DNA from: Stenopsyche tienmushanensis
Taxonomy: Eukaryota > Arthropoda > Insecta > Trichoptera > Stenopsychidae
Reading direction: 5' to 3'
Assembly (NCBI GenBank): GCA_008973525.1
Contig: WACJ01000513.1
Coordinates: forward strand, 620,001 to 684,000
Length of the DNA: 64,000 bases
The stretch's first letter is position 1. Each line of letters opens with the position of its first letter. The position numbers were made by a program, and so were the translations under genes. Shown piece by piece: positions 12,499 through 24,739 of the stretch. The notes beneath the pieces were generated by a model. The model was not told where the DNA came from. It made no database searches and saw only the letters and a program-made list of their open reading frames with translations.

Positions 12499-13504
12499 TT
12501 AATCTTTAAAAAATCCGTTCGTTAGAAATCCAATGCATCCCGATGGGATACACGTAGCCCATTCAAATCTTTCAAGTGATACCCTAATTGATTGCATGCC
12601 CTCCAAGGCCTTTTATTCCAGTCGTTATGCTACACGGCAATCATTTGATAAACTCGAACGCCTTTCAAATGTTAAGCGAAATTGTAAACGAAAGCAACAA
12701 GTGCCACAGGGCAAATACGTCGCTCGGAAATAAATACATCATGCAATGTTTGACAAATTTAAGCTTATTTTAAATTGGCACAGATAAATCATTGCGGGTT
12801 CTCTGCATAGACGCCACATACGATATATCATGAAGAAATAGATGACTGGAACGATGTAATTCCCCGACTCCCTGATGCCTTTTCCCGATAGTTATTAGTT
12901 GCAAGCATCAAAGAATTATTAAATCCGGCTGAAATATTCTTGACTTCTTAGTCTCTTTGAGGAAAAATCTTATTAAAAATTATAGTACGAGTATTGTCTT
13001 AAAGTAAAACCGGTTTCAATATAGTATTTGAAGGTTGAAATGTTGCAATTTTGATAATTTTAAATATTCGCATCGACCGTCAATTCAATTTATAGTACGA
13101 TCGATCGATCGATAGATATGAATTTATTGCGAAAATATCGTTTTATGCACAAATTTCATACAACATTTTACGTGTAACACTGATACTATTTCAAATGATT
13201 TGCCAAATTTCCTTATAACCACACAAATACAATAAGATAGACCTTGTATTGACTTAGTGGTTAACCTTGCTCATGTTGCAGATTTATGCTTTTAGCATAT
13301 TAAATAATATATTGAACACTTAGATTGCCTGCGAAGTTATAAATGTATCATTATTTTGCTTGACATCAGCCAAGATTTTGCATCAATCGTGCTTTTTATT
13401 GAAGGCTAACAAAATAATCCATATGGACGCTAAAAGCATGAAGCAACTGGTTCAAACCATTTGGACAAAAATGCAGCTATTCAAATATTTTCTGAAACTC
13501 TTAT

Positions 13505-13745
13505 GGGTTTATTATATATTACACACAACACACAGCGCAATATTTTAGACAATTATGCCAAAATAGAATAAATCGCCTTATAAATGAGAACAACAAACAG
13601 ATTGGTTTCTAAGGAATTAACATGAATTTCTATAAAAACAATAAATTTTATCCAAATGGAGTATACCCGCACATGTTGCGGGCAGCGCTCCAAAACGCTT
13701 TATTTTCAATATCACGTTTCTATATCTAATACAATATTATTTATT
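13505..13745 (+). repeat. Fragments of family A tail and of the 4,255 repeat
   Basis: At 13,505-13,556 the tail motif TTATTATATATTACAC, AACACA and ATTTTAGAC is a short family A relic. At 13,660-13,745 CCGCACATGTTGCGGGC is a diverged palindrome followed by CGCTTTATTTTCAATATCACGTTT, matching the repeat at 4,280-4,350. Both are fragments without coding content. Confidence 0.4.
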
Positions 13746-14670
13746 ATAAAATTACATTTACGATAGTTGCACATTAGTGTGTAGCTTTTTTATGGCGCAA
13801 ATCAAAGGATGAATATATATTTTTTACCACATCGACGGACGCGACCGGTTTGATCGATGATTTCATAGAAAAAAGGGCGAAAACACATCAATTTTCACAG
13901 AAAATTGGGATAATTATTTAAATATGTTATCGTCAGACATTTCATTCATTGTACAAATCATATGATAGACGTTATTATATCAAATTGACTAAGTCGCGCC
14001 ATAGGTCCTTGAGATAGAAATTTCGAGGACGCTGTTAATATACATATATATATAATAAAGCAATAATCATGTCGTTAAATAAATACATCAAATATTACAA
14101 AAACATATTCACATATAGCAACGCAGTTCCAATATGTTCTTCCGTTTATAATTTAAATTGCATTATGTAATTTTAAACGACATGTCAATTTGTTTCCCAA
14201 GAGGTTCCCGTTTGCTTTCATAAATGACATTCGGGATTCATTGGAAATTAATTGCAACAATACAAGACTGCAATGGACGTCTTTTCTTTGGTCATAGCTG
14301 TGCAAGAGCTCGAATATAGCCTGCAATATATTTTATTTCAAAAATCGAAAAAAGTTTTATCGAGACGATGCAATCTCTCAAGTAGCATATCACTTTTCAG
14401 AAAAGAACTTGTACCTGAGAAATATATCCAGAGAGTTTCTCTCTGGAATTCCTCGTATGCTTTAATATACTTCGAGGGTGTATAAATTGCTTTATATCGC
14501 GTAATGCAATTAATACTTCAAATATAAAATATCGACTCAAAAATCCATCCAGTGTTCAACTCTATGGAAGACGTAAAGTGGTCCTTCAAAAAATATTAAA
14601 TTTAAAAAAATACATATTACGTGTCTCGGGACCTCAAGGGACTTACTAAAGATCCACGAATGAATAAGGA

Positions 14671-14790
14671 AAATTGATTTATGCATTGCTTTTTTCTGGT
14701 TGATCAAAAGATGAAGCTGCCTGTTGTGTAATATAAATTAAAATAAGCAAGCTATTGGTCTAATGGTTGTTTTTAGCACACACACACAGT
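14671..14790 (-). repeat. Interspersed repeat family A, tail copy
   Basis: The order matches the minus-strand copy at 34,600-34,700: TGATTTTATGCATTGCTTTT, AAGATGAAGCTG, TGTGTAATATA and AAGCAAGCTATTGGTCTAATGG. The 5' two thirds of the family are absent. Confidence 0.45.
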
Positions 14791-14984
14791 AGAAGCCATA
14801 CAACTGTCAACAAGCATATGAAATTATTCCAAAAAAGGGCGACAAAATACGGCATTCAATTTGTCGATTAAATTTCTGTGGGAATGCTTAAACTCTAAAA
14901 AAAGAAATTACATTGATAAATTTGATCAAAAATTACTAATAAGTCCATTTGTGTAATATAAACAAATAGCTTGAAGGCGAAAGA

Positions 14985-15475
14985 ATTTTATTTATTTAAG
15001 AAAAGATAAAAAATACACACACAATATACAAATATTATTTTTAAAATATGCCCGAAGTAACATTAAAGCATCGAGTGTTTCGTCATTTAGTCTGGATCTG
15101 ATTTTGGAAGCCAAGCAACCTGCTGCTGAAAATGCACGCTCAGCCTCCACGCTCGTTGGAGATATCGTCATCAGATATTTAAATGCTGGCTCGAGTTGAT
15201 GACCGCGTGAGCCCCCATTTTCGTATAACACCCCATTAAAACCCATTATAAGAGTCGAGGTGTAGTAAATACATCACCGGTAGGGAAAGATTAATATAAC
15301 AATTTTAAAAACATATATATACTGTATATACGTATACATAGATTAGACAGTTACTATTTAGACATATTAGACAGTCGCCTATTGGTAGTTACGCCACTGT
15401 TTCCAAGCGTCCAGATTTCGGCGAGAATGTCTCGATTTAGTAACTTTCAACGTACTGGTGAGGTGTACGATTTCT
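14985..15475 (-). pseudogene. hAT family 1, copy 2, with hAT C-terminal dimerisation domain
   Basis: The minus-strand frame 15,246-14,992 (84 codons) ends in a classic hAT C-terminal dimerisation motif: EPAFKYLMTISPTSVEAERAF, then SAAG, K-RSRLNDETLDALMLLRAYF. Here A-F-YL and P-TS-EAERAFS-AG are the diagnostic residues. The frame is intact for this domain only; the rest of the transposase is missing. Downstream blocks (15,240-15,475) match the other three copies, but the terminal CCCGGGAT repeats are absent. This is the best-preserved coding piece of the family. Confidence 0.8.
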
Positions 15476-15499
15476 GTTAGATAAATTTCGCACTTGTTC

Positions 15500-15745
15500 T
15501 TCAATTGTTTGCACAAGTTCGTCAAAAAACGCTGATCCTAACCCTATTCGTGACATGTTGTCGACTCATCACATCACTAAAAGTAAAAAAAACGGATGAC
15601 CCCGCGAATTTCGCATGGACAAGAAGTGGAAGAAGCGCGCGACGATCTATCCATCGGAAGAATTTACTGTGACTGAACAAAATGGCCGACAAATGTGCGC
15701 GACTTGTATTGACCGTTATAAACCCCCCTACGCGCCAGTTGAGCA
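15500..15745 (-). pseudogene. Mariner-family relic (family H), 5' part
   Basis: On the minus strand it contains CATTTGTCGGCCATTTTGTTCAGTCACAGTAAATTCTTC in broken form, shared with the plus strand at 33,675-33,720 and 57,560-57,600. The other two copies continue into a mariner first-catalytic-aspartate block. The end near 15,500 also resembles 21,590-21,640. Coding content is decayed. Confidence 0.45.
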
Positions 15746-15869
15746 TATGTACTTCAAAACGAAAATATCTCTCAGCCTCAGGAGCCCTCATAGCCCTACT
15801 TTATACAATGTATCATACGGATTTTTATGTTTCTTGATTTGCATGATGAAATTGTCGCTTTTAATATAA

Positions 15870-16740
15870 GAATTGATTTCGCCTGCAAACATTATAGTAT
15901 ATTTAAAATTCGAATGCATTCATATTGTGTTAGAACATCAGATCTTTAGTTATCTGAGTCTAATACTGAGTTGATTAATTTTAAATGAAGATGCATTATA
16001 GCAATTATAAGAACTATCCGTCTTCCTTGCTCCAGATAAAATAATTAATTTGAACATAAATAAGGTTTTACTCGTGTGCTGTTGTCGATCGTCATGCAAT
16101 ATCGCTCCGCGCGAATCTCATCGTGCAATATTCAGCATTCTGGGAATCGCGAATGAATGAAACGAGTTCTTCCAAAAATAGCGAAATTCTATTCGAAAGT
16201 CGAATGGGCAGCAAATAGCATAAGGTGTCCCACAAAAAAATTGGACCCAACGGCTCGAGCATGACGACCGATTTCATCATTCTGTTCGTTTAAATATATC
16301 CGGATCGATGACAAAGATGCGATTCTGCAATTTGACTCCATTTTGAAATTAAGACAATCCCATATTCTATGCTAATCTCGATAAAATTCGGCACACATTC
16401 TGAGACTCTCGTCTTTTTCGGTTATAGATGGGAGCACGAGAGAAAGTCGAATCATAATATTTCTTTTATATCACATTGTTCGAATGTAGCACTATTGACA
16501 TGAATAAAACGACAGATACTGGACGTTCAAAAACAATATCTCCAATAATCGCCATTTATCAAACAATTTTGCTTAAAAAACATCGACTGATCGATTAGAT
16601 ATAACTCTCAACAAGAATCTCATTCCTGAATATTTTATGGAGACCAAAGAGTATTCGAGAGTACTGAGACCTTATAATATTGGTACATACGTATAGAAGC
16701 TTAAGGGATGAAACGAGGAATTCATCGGAAAAATGAATCG
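15870..16740. other. No gene recognised
   Basis: AT-rich spacer. Frames on both strands near 16,090-16,280 overlap and show no motif. Part of it may be the decayed 5' half of the mariner that follows. Confidence 0.4.
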
Positions 16741-17210
16741 GTTTTTAACGCAAAAACAGTCTCTTTTTGAATAGTATAATTGGTGATAAGAAACCCAATT
16801 CCTAAATCGGGGTCTTTTATGCGTATGACGGGATATGCGAGGAATGATTCATTATGAATTAATGAAACTGAGAAAAACTACAACAGCGTAAATTTATAGT
16901 CGACAGTTAGAGGTTTTGCATCGAACATTAAAACAACTGCTTCATGATAATTCGCACCCTCATAAAGCAAAAGTGTCGATGGATAAAATTAAACTGGAAA
17001 GTGTTACCATATCCGTCTTATTCACTGGACCTCGTCCCGATAGATCTCCAACATATCGATTTCATGGATTATAGCCTGAGATAAAAACGATTCAAAAAAG
17101 CAAATGAAGTAGAATTTAAATAGTTTTTCTTTTGGTTTATATAAGCCAGATTTTTTTTTATAAAAAATGGATCATAAGACCGCCAAAGCAACTAAATGCG
17201 CAAGTACTTT
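16740..17210 (+). pseudogene. Degenerate mariner transposase, C-terminal part
   Basis: Broken plus-strand frames show AYDGI-EE-FIMN (about 16,810-16,860), a KAKVSMDKIKL-like stretch (about 16,970-17,000) and WKVLPYPSYSLDLVPID (about 17,000-17,050), followed by KRFKKANEVEF. This is the mariner region leading to the third catalytic aspartate, which is conserved as D in VPID. Several stops and frameshifts; non-functional. Confidence 0.6.
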
Positions 17211-17229
17211 TGGTCCCCTTAATAAGAGT

Positions 17230-18275
17230 CGTCATTAGTCGCTTTCTTTTCATATATTTATGTATGATTATGTTCACATAATCAAGATAATTCTCATATT
17301 TTTATGTCGAATTACTATTCAGGATTTATTCTGCTTAATATTTAATTTGCGATGAGCCATTATCGCCGCATGTGATCGTAGCTCCAAACCCATCCCTTTT
17401 TTATTCATCAAGTCAATGCTAATTAACCATGTCTCGACTAATATAATAAATTCATGCGAATTGAAATACAAGCTGAAAGACGGTCCATTAAATTGGCAGC
17501 CGAAAATTGATAATGAACCCAAAAGTCTTCGGATTGTCAAGGATAATTGGCTAACATCCATCTCCAGTATGATTTTCCTGGTACATCAGCAATAAATAGA
17601 TTTCAAGGATCTCCTGATCCGCACTAAAGGAAAACCCACGTATTTAAATTTTGTTTGAACACCCTTGACCTAATTGAACACAATTTGCATCCATATTTCT
17701 AGCTGTCACATTATCGCATTTACATACTTTTAAAAGCTCGCCTATTCCGAAGTAATTCTATTAAAGTATCCTTCATACAATACAATATCATTTCAGAGCA
17801 TATTTCAATAGATGGAAGGCGAACAGTTATTCTGCCGGCGCCATGAAAATGAAGCGAAAATTTTGCATCCCTGAATTGCAAATGCATTTGACGCAAATCG
17901 AGTTTATCAATACACCATTTTATATAACGTATGGTTATTCAAAAGGGCTATACGAGCTTTCGAAAACCAGTGAACTTCGATTTAGTTATACCGATGTAAT
18001 TGAATTAAAGCGAGGGCTGCAACCACGCTGTTTGATAATATGGTTACCGAGGACAGATACGCTTCGGTCGAAAAACAAACACCATGTCATTATGGCGTAT
18101 AGTGTTCAAATATTAAAATCCAATTAATTATTTGTGGGCTTAAATATCATAATAAATAACCACATGGATAAACCCACATTTAGTAAAAAAAAAAGGGGGC
18201 AGCCAAATCATCAACAGGTCCAAATCAATGATGACACAGCATGTGTGTCATCATTGTTTTACGTGAATGTTTTAC
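17230..18275. other. No gene recognised
   Basis: AT-rich spacer. The 94-codon frame at 17,843-18,127 has no recognisable motif, splice context or repeat match. A short inverted repeat GATGACACA/TGTGTCATC lies at about 18,230-18,255. Confidence 0.4.
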
Positions 18276-18277
18276 GA

Positions 18278-18471
18278 CAGCTGATCGGAAAGAGAGGGAT
18301 AATCATTTGTAATGCGTCTATCTCCGTCTCATGCATCATAGAGATACTACGCGCATGCGCCACCCCGACTACTGTATATATGCCTACGCATAAAGCAACC
18401 TCAAGACTGTTAGCGTGCTTATTTTATTATATATTACACAAACACAGCTTCATCTTTTAGCTAAACACTTC
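18278..18471 (+). repeat. Interspersed repeat family A, near-complete copy
   Basis: From CAGCTGATCGG through GGGATAATC, ATGCATCATA, CGCGCATGCGC and AAAGCAACC to TTTTATTATATATTACAC, AAACACAGCTTCATC and TTTTAGCTAA. It aligns along its length with the reverse complement of 34,629-34,815 and, in its 3' half, with 19,593-19,745. Immediately after it lies the repeat also found at the window start. Confidence 0.65.
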
Positions 18472-19592
18472 CATTTCGAATATGATAAATGTTAATTTAA
18501 ATGAATATAATGGCATAACAGACTCTTGCTTGTGCCTGTGAAAATATTTTTGACCCATGCGATCAACCCTTGGAGCATCCATGGTTTCCTTATTTATTCG
18601 AAAGATGTCAATGACAAGTTTTTAAATGTCGATGCACGCAATCTGCCGGTGAAGCAGACATATTACGAACATTTTCAATTTTCTCCGATGGCAAAGTAAT
18701 ATCTGGAACGCGGAAATTAGATTATTGCTTCATGAGCAAATGCAGGAAATTAGTTTTACGAGCCGAAGATGTCTCCCGATGTAAATGAATTGTGCAACAG
18801 CGAATCTTAAATCTAGGTTTGGCGTCACACAGAAACTAGCTCTGTAATTATGTGTATTGACTAACTTATGAAACAAGAAACCCTCTATAGTATTAACTTC
18901 GTGGCAGTTAAGGGTGCTCTTATTGTCTTACAAAGGAAGGCTGCACGTTAGTTAGGGGCGTTCATCGATCAGATACTAATTCAAAAAACAGTGCAAGCAA
19001 AATATACTTAAAAATACAATTGAACGAATTCCTTACGAAGCGTGACAGATTAAATTATACACATGACCCTCTTGAAATATCTAAGTAGCTTAGTTTTTCG
19101 GCCTGAATTTTCCACTATTCCATTGATAAGCAACAATTATTTTCTCTTTAAATTGAATTAAGATTTCCATATTACTATGCATATTTAGGAAAACAATTTG
19201 ACGAAAAACAAGATTGCCATTAAACAACAAATTATTCGATCATCTACAATAATATGCATAGCGCTTTCACCTGTCCGAGTTTCATTTTGACATATTTTTT
19301 GCTCAAGCGGAACGATGACCCCCAATCATCTTTTTGCATTACCGTGAACAAAGAAGAAGGCATCCCTCTAGGGTTGGCACATGGGTTCTATTGCTTAAAA
19401 TCGACTCCGATTAAAACCAAACTATGACCGTACATGTACATACATGTACCTGTACCATAATGTCCATCCGCACTCTCTTCATCTCTGTCGTATACATCCG
19501 AGGTGTCAAAATTAAACTTCCAAACTTAAATGTCCACCTAAACTTATTTTTTGTTTTGTTTTGGTCCATGTTAACTCTTGAGTTTGACCCCT

Positions 19593-19745
19593 CCGGCATA
19601 CATCATAGACGCGCTACTCGCATGCGCCGCGCCAACTCAATTGTGCGTGTGTATGTGTCTATACGTAGCGTAATGCGACCACAAAATCAGTAGCATGCCT
19701 ATTTTATTATATATTACACAAACACAACTTCATCTTTTAGCTAAC
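19593..19745 (+). repeat. Interspersed repeat family A, 3' copy
   Basis: Starts at CATACATCATAGACGCG and continues through CGCATGCGCC, AGCGTAATGCGACCAC and TATTATATATTACACAAAC to ACTTCATCTTTTAGCTAAC. The 5' segment with GGGATAATC is absent. Non-coding. Confidence 0.6.
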
Positions 19746-20359
19746 AATTTCCGTAAACAAAGAGACAAAATATACAAAAACGAGGATCGGACGTATGCAC
19801 GATTGATTTGCGAAATATTTATTTTTCTTATTCAGAAATTCAGATATTATAAAAATTAGATATTCATATATTAATGCGCCTGATCGCCTGAACTTATTGA
19901 CATGTCGGAAATATTTTCATCGTGTTATCGACGCCCGCGTCGACATTGGATCGTATCCTGGATTGGATCCCGATTTTGCGTTGCATTTCCTGTTCAAAAG
20001 TTGCAAAAAACCGTCTACAAATTATTCGGATCGGTAGACAATGTTCTCCGTGCGCACTGACAAAGGACGCCTTTGAAATACATTTTGCAGACACTTTTGT
20101 CTGTATACGGCCAATATTTACATACATTTTCCATGATTTATATTTATTAACGCCACGAAAACAAAGAATTTGCACATTTATTCTCTTTATATTCAAATTA
20201 AATTCGTATTTAAAAAAATGTTAAAGTCGCGTTGTAGCGGTTTAGATCCTGGACTCTTTTTTGGAGATAAATAATTGGATGTGCCAATATTTTCCGATCG
20301 ATTGTCACGATTCAAGTTTGTTCTGATTTTTTGCTATTGAAAATTGAATATTGAGATGA

Positions 20360-20432
20360 TTAACCTTTTTAGTGTCGGACAACGATATATCGTCGCTGGC
20401 AACAGTTGCGAAATATGCCAACTTTGTCTCAA
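20360..20432 (+). mobile_element. piggyBac-type terminus
   Basis: TTAACCTTTTTAGTGTCGG, then ACGATATATCGT at base 23, then CGCTGGCAACAGTTGCGAAATATGCC. It matches the reverse-complemented right end of the element 24,420-24,739. The opposite terminus was not identified, so the copy is truncated or diverged. Confidence 0.5.
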
Positions 20433-20439
20433 AATAACT

Positions 20440-22080
20440 TCAACTCTATTTGATATTTATTTACAACGATGAAAAAAATTTGCAAAATTTGCGCAAAAAC
20501 ATTCCCAATTTTCATTAGCTTGACATGTCTGTAATACAATGGAAAACCTTCGAAAAAAATATTTCTATCCCCGGAAAAATCTCCTATGGAAATCGCCCAC
20601 GATTGTTGAATAGATATGGCATGATAAAGATATAAAAATAGCACTTTTGTTATATACCATATATGATATAAAACATAGATACTTGTAATTGTATACCTCA
20701 TTTTTGACATTTGCTCATAAGCTATTAAAGGCATACGACGACGAGCGATTTCTAAATCAAATAATGCTTATTACTACATTCGAAAATTACACTAAAAAAT
20801 CTGTGGTTTGCGTGCATTTCATGGAAAATCTCATTTTGTCTTGTACTTTAATTTTTATTTTATTTTTAAATGATGTTGGACTTACATTGTCGTTGTGGCG
20901 ATCGAAAGCGAAATTATTTGAAACGTAAATCGACATTTTCCACGAGCAGTCGGCAATTTATGACCGCACCATGAGCCAAACTGATGATACTGTCAAAATT
21001 GATTTCACAAGTCGCAGGCACTTTGTCGGCTTCATTTTTACTAAACAGGAATGCAAAAATGAAAACTGTTGCGACATAAATCGATAACGATTCTTTCGAT
21101 TCGATTGAGGTCTAGTGGCCAATTCGCAAAAGCTGGAGGACAAAGTCAAACCGAATTATCTCCAGCTCGATGACTACCAACAGATACTTCGGTACGATGC
21201 TCATTTGTATTGGCGTTTCATTTTTTAAATATATATGCTGAAAGGCAAATAACAGAATAATTGCAGTCATTACCGATCAAATAACCTTGCTGAAACGTTC
21301 ACATGTACTCGTATTACGACCATGGGTGCTCATGAGTTCTACACTATTTGTATTCTTAGATTTTTCAGCCCTATGAAAAAGCACGTGCTTATTGTTAGAA
21401 ATCGCTAGTTAACACGTTCGTCGCTGATCGTGAATCGATGAAGTTTCTCACGGGGCCCGAATCCGATAATCGGAGCATAAAAGCGTTGAGCGATTAACTG
21501 GATAAGTTATAGTCGTACGATACTGTAGCCTACGGGATAAATGCGTACTCCAAGAATGTGTCTTGGTCGATCCAAAAATTCTCGATTGGCAGTCATTTCG
21601 CACATGCTCTTCAATTTTTTGCACAGTTTGCGAATAAACAAAGGTAGAATGCAAATTTCGAGACTGTTTGAGAAAGACGTGTTATGTTATAATTGACACT
21701 CGGTAGTCTTCTACGAAAGACATTGGTAAAGTTAAGATTTGAGGGTCGTTGTAAAAAGCCGTAACAATAAGACGCTCGACTCGTGTTTTAGCAAGAGGAC
21801 TGTTTAAAATTCCGGTATTTATCCCAGAACATTTATTCGATTGAGAAACATATTTTTTTCTGACAAGCATATCAATGACTTTATATCCTCATAATGTCTA
21901 TTGAGCGCTGTAAAAATATAATTGAAGATGTGGGGAGTAATCCCGAAGAAGCTGTGAATTTTGCAAGAAAGGCGATACATCAAATTTCATCAATTTCAAG
22001 CTCAGACAATGTTTAATTTTCGGAAATATATTTTTTTCAGTATAATTCTTCTTGTTGCTACTAAGCGCATTCGTGATATA
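20440..22080. other. No gene recognised; one diverged repeat
   Basis: AT-rich spacer. The part 21,641-21,810 shares AATGCAAATTTCGAGA, AGACGTGTT, TTGACACTCG and CAAGAGGACTGTT with 31,883-31,975, so it contains a diverged interspersed repeat. Nothing else was recognised. Confidence 0.4.
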
Positions 22081-22094
22081 AAATATCTCGAGAG

Positions 22095-22831
22095 TAAGGA
22101 ATCCAATCCAGCTAAAATTTCGATCCCGGGATTAATCCCGGGATCAGGATTTTTAATAGTTTAAGAAATTACATTGATAAATTTCATCAAAAATTACTAG
22201 GCAACTTGCACACTCGTTAGAGATATCGTCATCAGATATTTAAATGCTGGCTCGAGTTGATGACCACGAGAGCCCCCATTTTTGAAAAAACACCATCAAT
22301 GTGACTGATAAAATTCCTTTCCTTGCCGAGACACGGACTAAAACTCGCAAAATTCCCGATTTCCTGATAAATTATTTATTTCCGTCGCTGCAGATGAATA
22401 CTTATATACTATAATACTTTGACGTGATTCATAATTATATTACGGAGGAATACAAAAATTCTGAAGCCCATATCTATTATATTGGATATCGATATTCCCA
22501 TTATTAGAGTCGAGGTGTAGTAAATACATCACCGGTAGGGAAAGGTTATTATAACAATTCGAATAATATATATGTACTATATATATATATACATAGATTA
22601 GACAGTGACTGTCCCTAGGCGTCGCCTAAGCTCAGCAATTAGTAGTTACGCCACTGTTTTCAAGCGTGCAGATTTCGGCGAGAATGTCTCGATTTAATAA
22701 CCTTTAACGTGCTGGTGAGGTGTACGATTTCTGATACAAATTTCAATCTCGAATTTTTCGTGATTACGTTTACTAATCACGGGATTCATGAGCACCTAAA
22801 ACTGTCCAGGATCCCGGGATCGGATTCTTTA
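22095..22831 (+). mobile_element. hAT family 1, copy 3, complete with 8-bp target duplication
   Basis: A 737-bp non-autonomous element. The left end is TAAGGAATCCAATCC and the right end GGATCGGATTCTTTA, which are inverted. It is flanked on both sides by the identical 8 bp CTCGAGAG (22,087-22,094 and 22,832-22,839), the duplication length typical of hAT transposons. ATCCCGGGAT repeats lie just inside each end. Interior blocks match copies at 10,208, 14,985 and 30,058, but no transposase frame survives. It probably moved in trans. Confidence 0.85.
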
Positions 22832-22839
22832 CTCGAGAG

Positions 22840-23650
22840 TGATTTCATGAAAACAACCTCCGAGCATAACTCAATTATTTATGATAGTGACAGTGCAAAA
22901 AACGATGCAGATTATTGAAATACTGTATAATAATGTGTAGCCCTATTTAAATCCCTTCCCAGAAAGCAAAAAAAGACTATTAGTTGACAAGACAAGGTTA
23001 ATAAAACAAAAACCTGCGACGTTGAAAGATTGCCCGTGCGAAGTACCGCACATAAAGTGTTAATATTATCAAATTTTTGGTCAATTCTTCTTCCATTTTC
23101 GAATAAATAACAAATGGTAATATAATATAAATCACCTTTTTTTATTTTCTACATCAAAGATTAACCCAATGAATACCGGCAGTTATTGATCAAAAAAGCT
23201 TTGCGGCAGGGCTAATTAGAGGCGATTGTGGGGGATAAACGTAACTTAACTTAGACGGTTTGGTTTGTTTAGTTAATTTGTTGTTAGTTTGTTTTATTTT
23301 TTTAGAAAAATCAAACTGTTGCCTGCGTACTAATAAAAAATATGTTTCTGTAAAAGTAAGGTTTTCTGTTATAAAAATTAATACTTAACTGGCAAAATTC
23401 ATTCATTTTCAATAAGAAAAGATACATTTATAACAGCAAATGCATTCATATTACATGATTAGAGACACCGAGTGTAGATTGTTCGATTTTTGCTTGTTCA
23501 CTTTAGGCAAATTTTAAACAGAAATTTCTGCGGAAAATCTCAGAACACCCCGAGGATTGACAAATGTAAATGTTGATGTGTATACAAAAAATTAAATTAA
23601 ACTTATTTTAATATTTTAGCCCTTTTATGATTCAACATGAATAACCTTTT
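22840..23650. other. No gene; host sequence shared with 30,716-30,793 at its start
   Basis: Bases 22,832-22,910 recur almost unchanged right of the hAT copy at 30,716-30,793. The remainder is AT-rich without recognisable content. Confidence 0.45.
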
Positions 23651-23660
23651 TCGTCTAGAT

Positions 23661-23937
23661 TTTTAAACTTATCTAGTCCGCGGACCCCTTCTTGAGCAAA
23701 ATTTCATTCGCGGACCCCTTCTTGAGCAAATTTTCATTCGCGGACCCCTTCTTGAGCAAATTTTTTTTCGTGAATAATTGTTTTTTTTTTGCGAACCCAT
23801 ACCAACCCTTGTGACTTAATTTTTCCAACCAAAAAACATTTGTTGGTCAAAATTCATCTTTTTACAATGATTTCTGTAAATAATTCAGATAAATGTTTTG
23901 TTTATATTCTCGCGGACCTCCAGTTTAAGAATCACTG
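23661..23937 (+). mobile_element. Small non-autonomous hAT with three 30-bp tandem units
   Basis: A 277-bp element flanked by the perfect 8-bp direct repeat GTCTAGAT (23,653-23,660 and 23,938-23,945). The right end, read inward on the minus strand, starts CAGTGATTCTTAAACTGG followed by AGGTCCGCG. The left end shows TTAAACT...GTCCGCGG but has lost roughly the first seven bases. Inside, a 30-bp unit (CGGACCCCTTCTTGAGCAAA plus ten bases) is repeated three times at 23,681-23,770. The CAGTG start and 8-bp duplication fit hAT. No coding frame. Confidence 0.7.
23681..23770 (+). repeat. Tandem repeat, 3 x 30 bp
   Basis: Three consecutive units start CGGACCCCTTCTTGAGCAAA at 23,681, 23,711 and 23,741; differences are confined to the T-rich end of each unit. 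The unit contains the GCGGACC motif of the element's terminus, so it looks like an amplified subterminal sequence of the hAT at 23,661-23,937. Confidence 0.95.
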
Positions 23938-24419
23938 GTCTAGATCAATGATGATGATATGCGATAAATGCTACAAGCATTTTCATCCAAATGAAAATCA
24001 AAAACCGAATGAATATATTCGCTTCAGTGGAATCTACAGAATCATCAAAAGGATCAGGTTTATAACTTTTTTTTAACCCAATATACTTCACATGCCCCTT
24101 CATTTTCGTTAAATTTCGTTAACACAATAAGGACGAGAATGTTTGGTTTCTGTTCAGGAAAGTCATATAATTGCATTGATTACTGCCATTAAAGGCAGTC
24201 CCAGTAAGGAGCGCGTCCAGTACCTAACGAACATGCACAAAGTTCCTCTCTCATCCATTAAAATGGCTGAAAATCATATCCTGTTTGCTTTTTACTTTTG
24301 CATAAAACCAATTACGGCTAAAAATGTCAAACGGTAAAGTTCTCCGATAACAAAAACTAATTGCAATTAGACAAACTACTCAATCTAAAAGAAATGTATT
24401 TGAATATAAATTAAATATC

Positions 24420-24739
24420 TTAACCCTTTGTGCCTATCGAAAAAACTGTGCTAAGAATGCCAAACAAATTTGACGTAATTTGTAATTTTTTATTTTTTTT
24501 GCTTCTTAGCTTTTGCTCTCAAAAATGTATAGAAGGGCTACCAAAGCGTTGGAAAAATTTTGAATAATGAAGGGAATACTTTATAATGTTGTATATAATA
24601 ACATTTTGTTGATCCGAATATATTCGGTTGCTACACTTCATCTCATATCCAGTCGATGATGCAGTGATATATCGTCGTTGGCACTTATCGCAAGTGTTGC
24701 CAACAACGATATACCGTTGTCCGGCACTAAAAGAGTTAA
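24420..24739 (+). mobile_element. piggyBac-type MITE, complete, TTAA on both sides
   Basis: TTAA stands at 24,420-24,423 and 24,736-24,739. The ends are CCCTTTGTGCC and, inverted, CTCTTTTAGTGCC. The right terminus, read inward, has ACGGTATATCGT at base 23. A second GATATATCGTCG lies near 24,670, and between them GGCACTTATCGCAAGTGTTGCC forms an imperfect inverted repeat. TTAA target sites and CCCTTTG-type ends indicate piggyBac. About 316 bp including one TTAA, non-coding. Confidence 0.75.

Noticed and set aside
19894..20224. Overlapping 100-codon open frames on both strands
   Set aside because: Both strands are open over the same GC-richer stretch, neither translation shows a motif I recognise, and there are no splice or start signals to choose between them.
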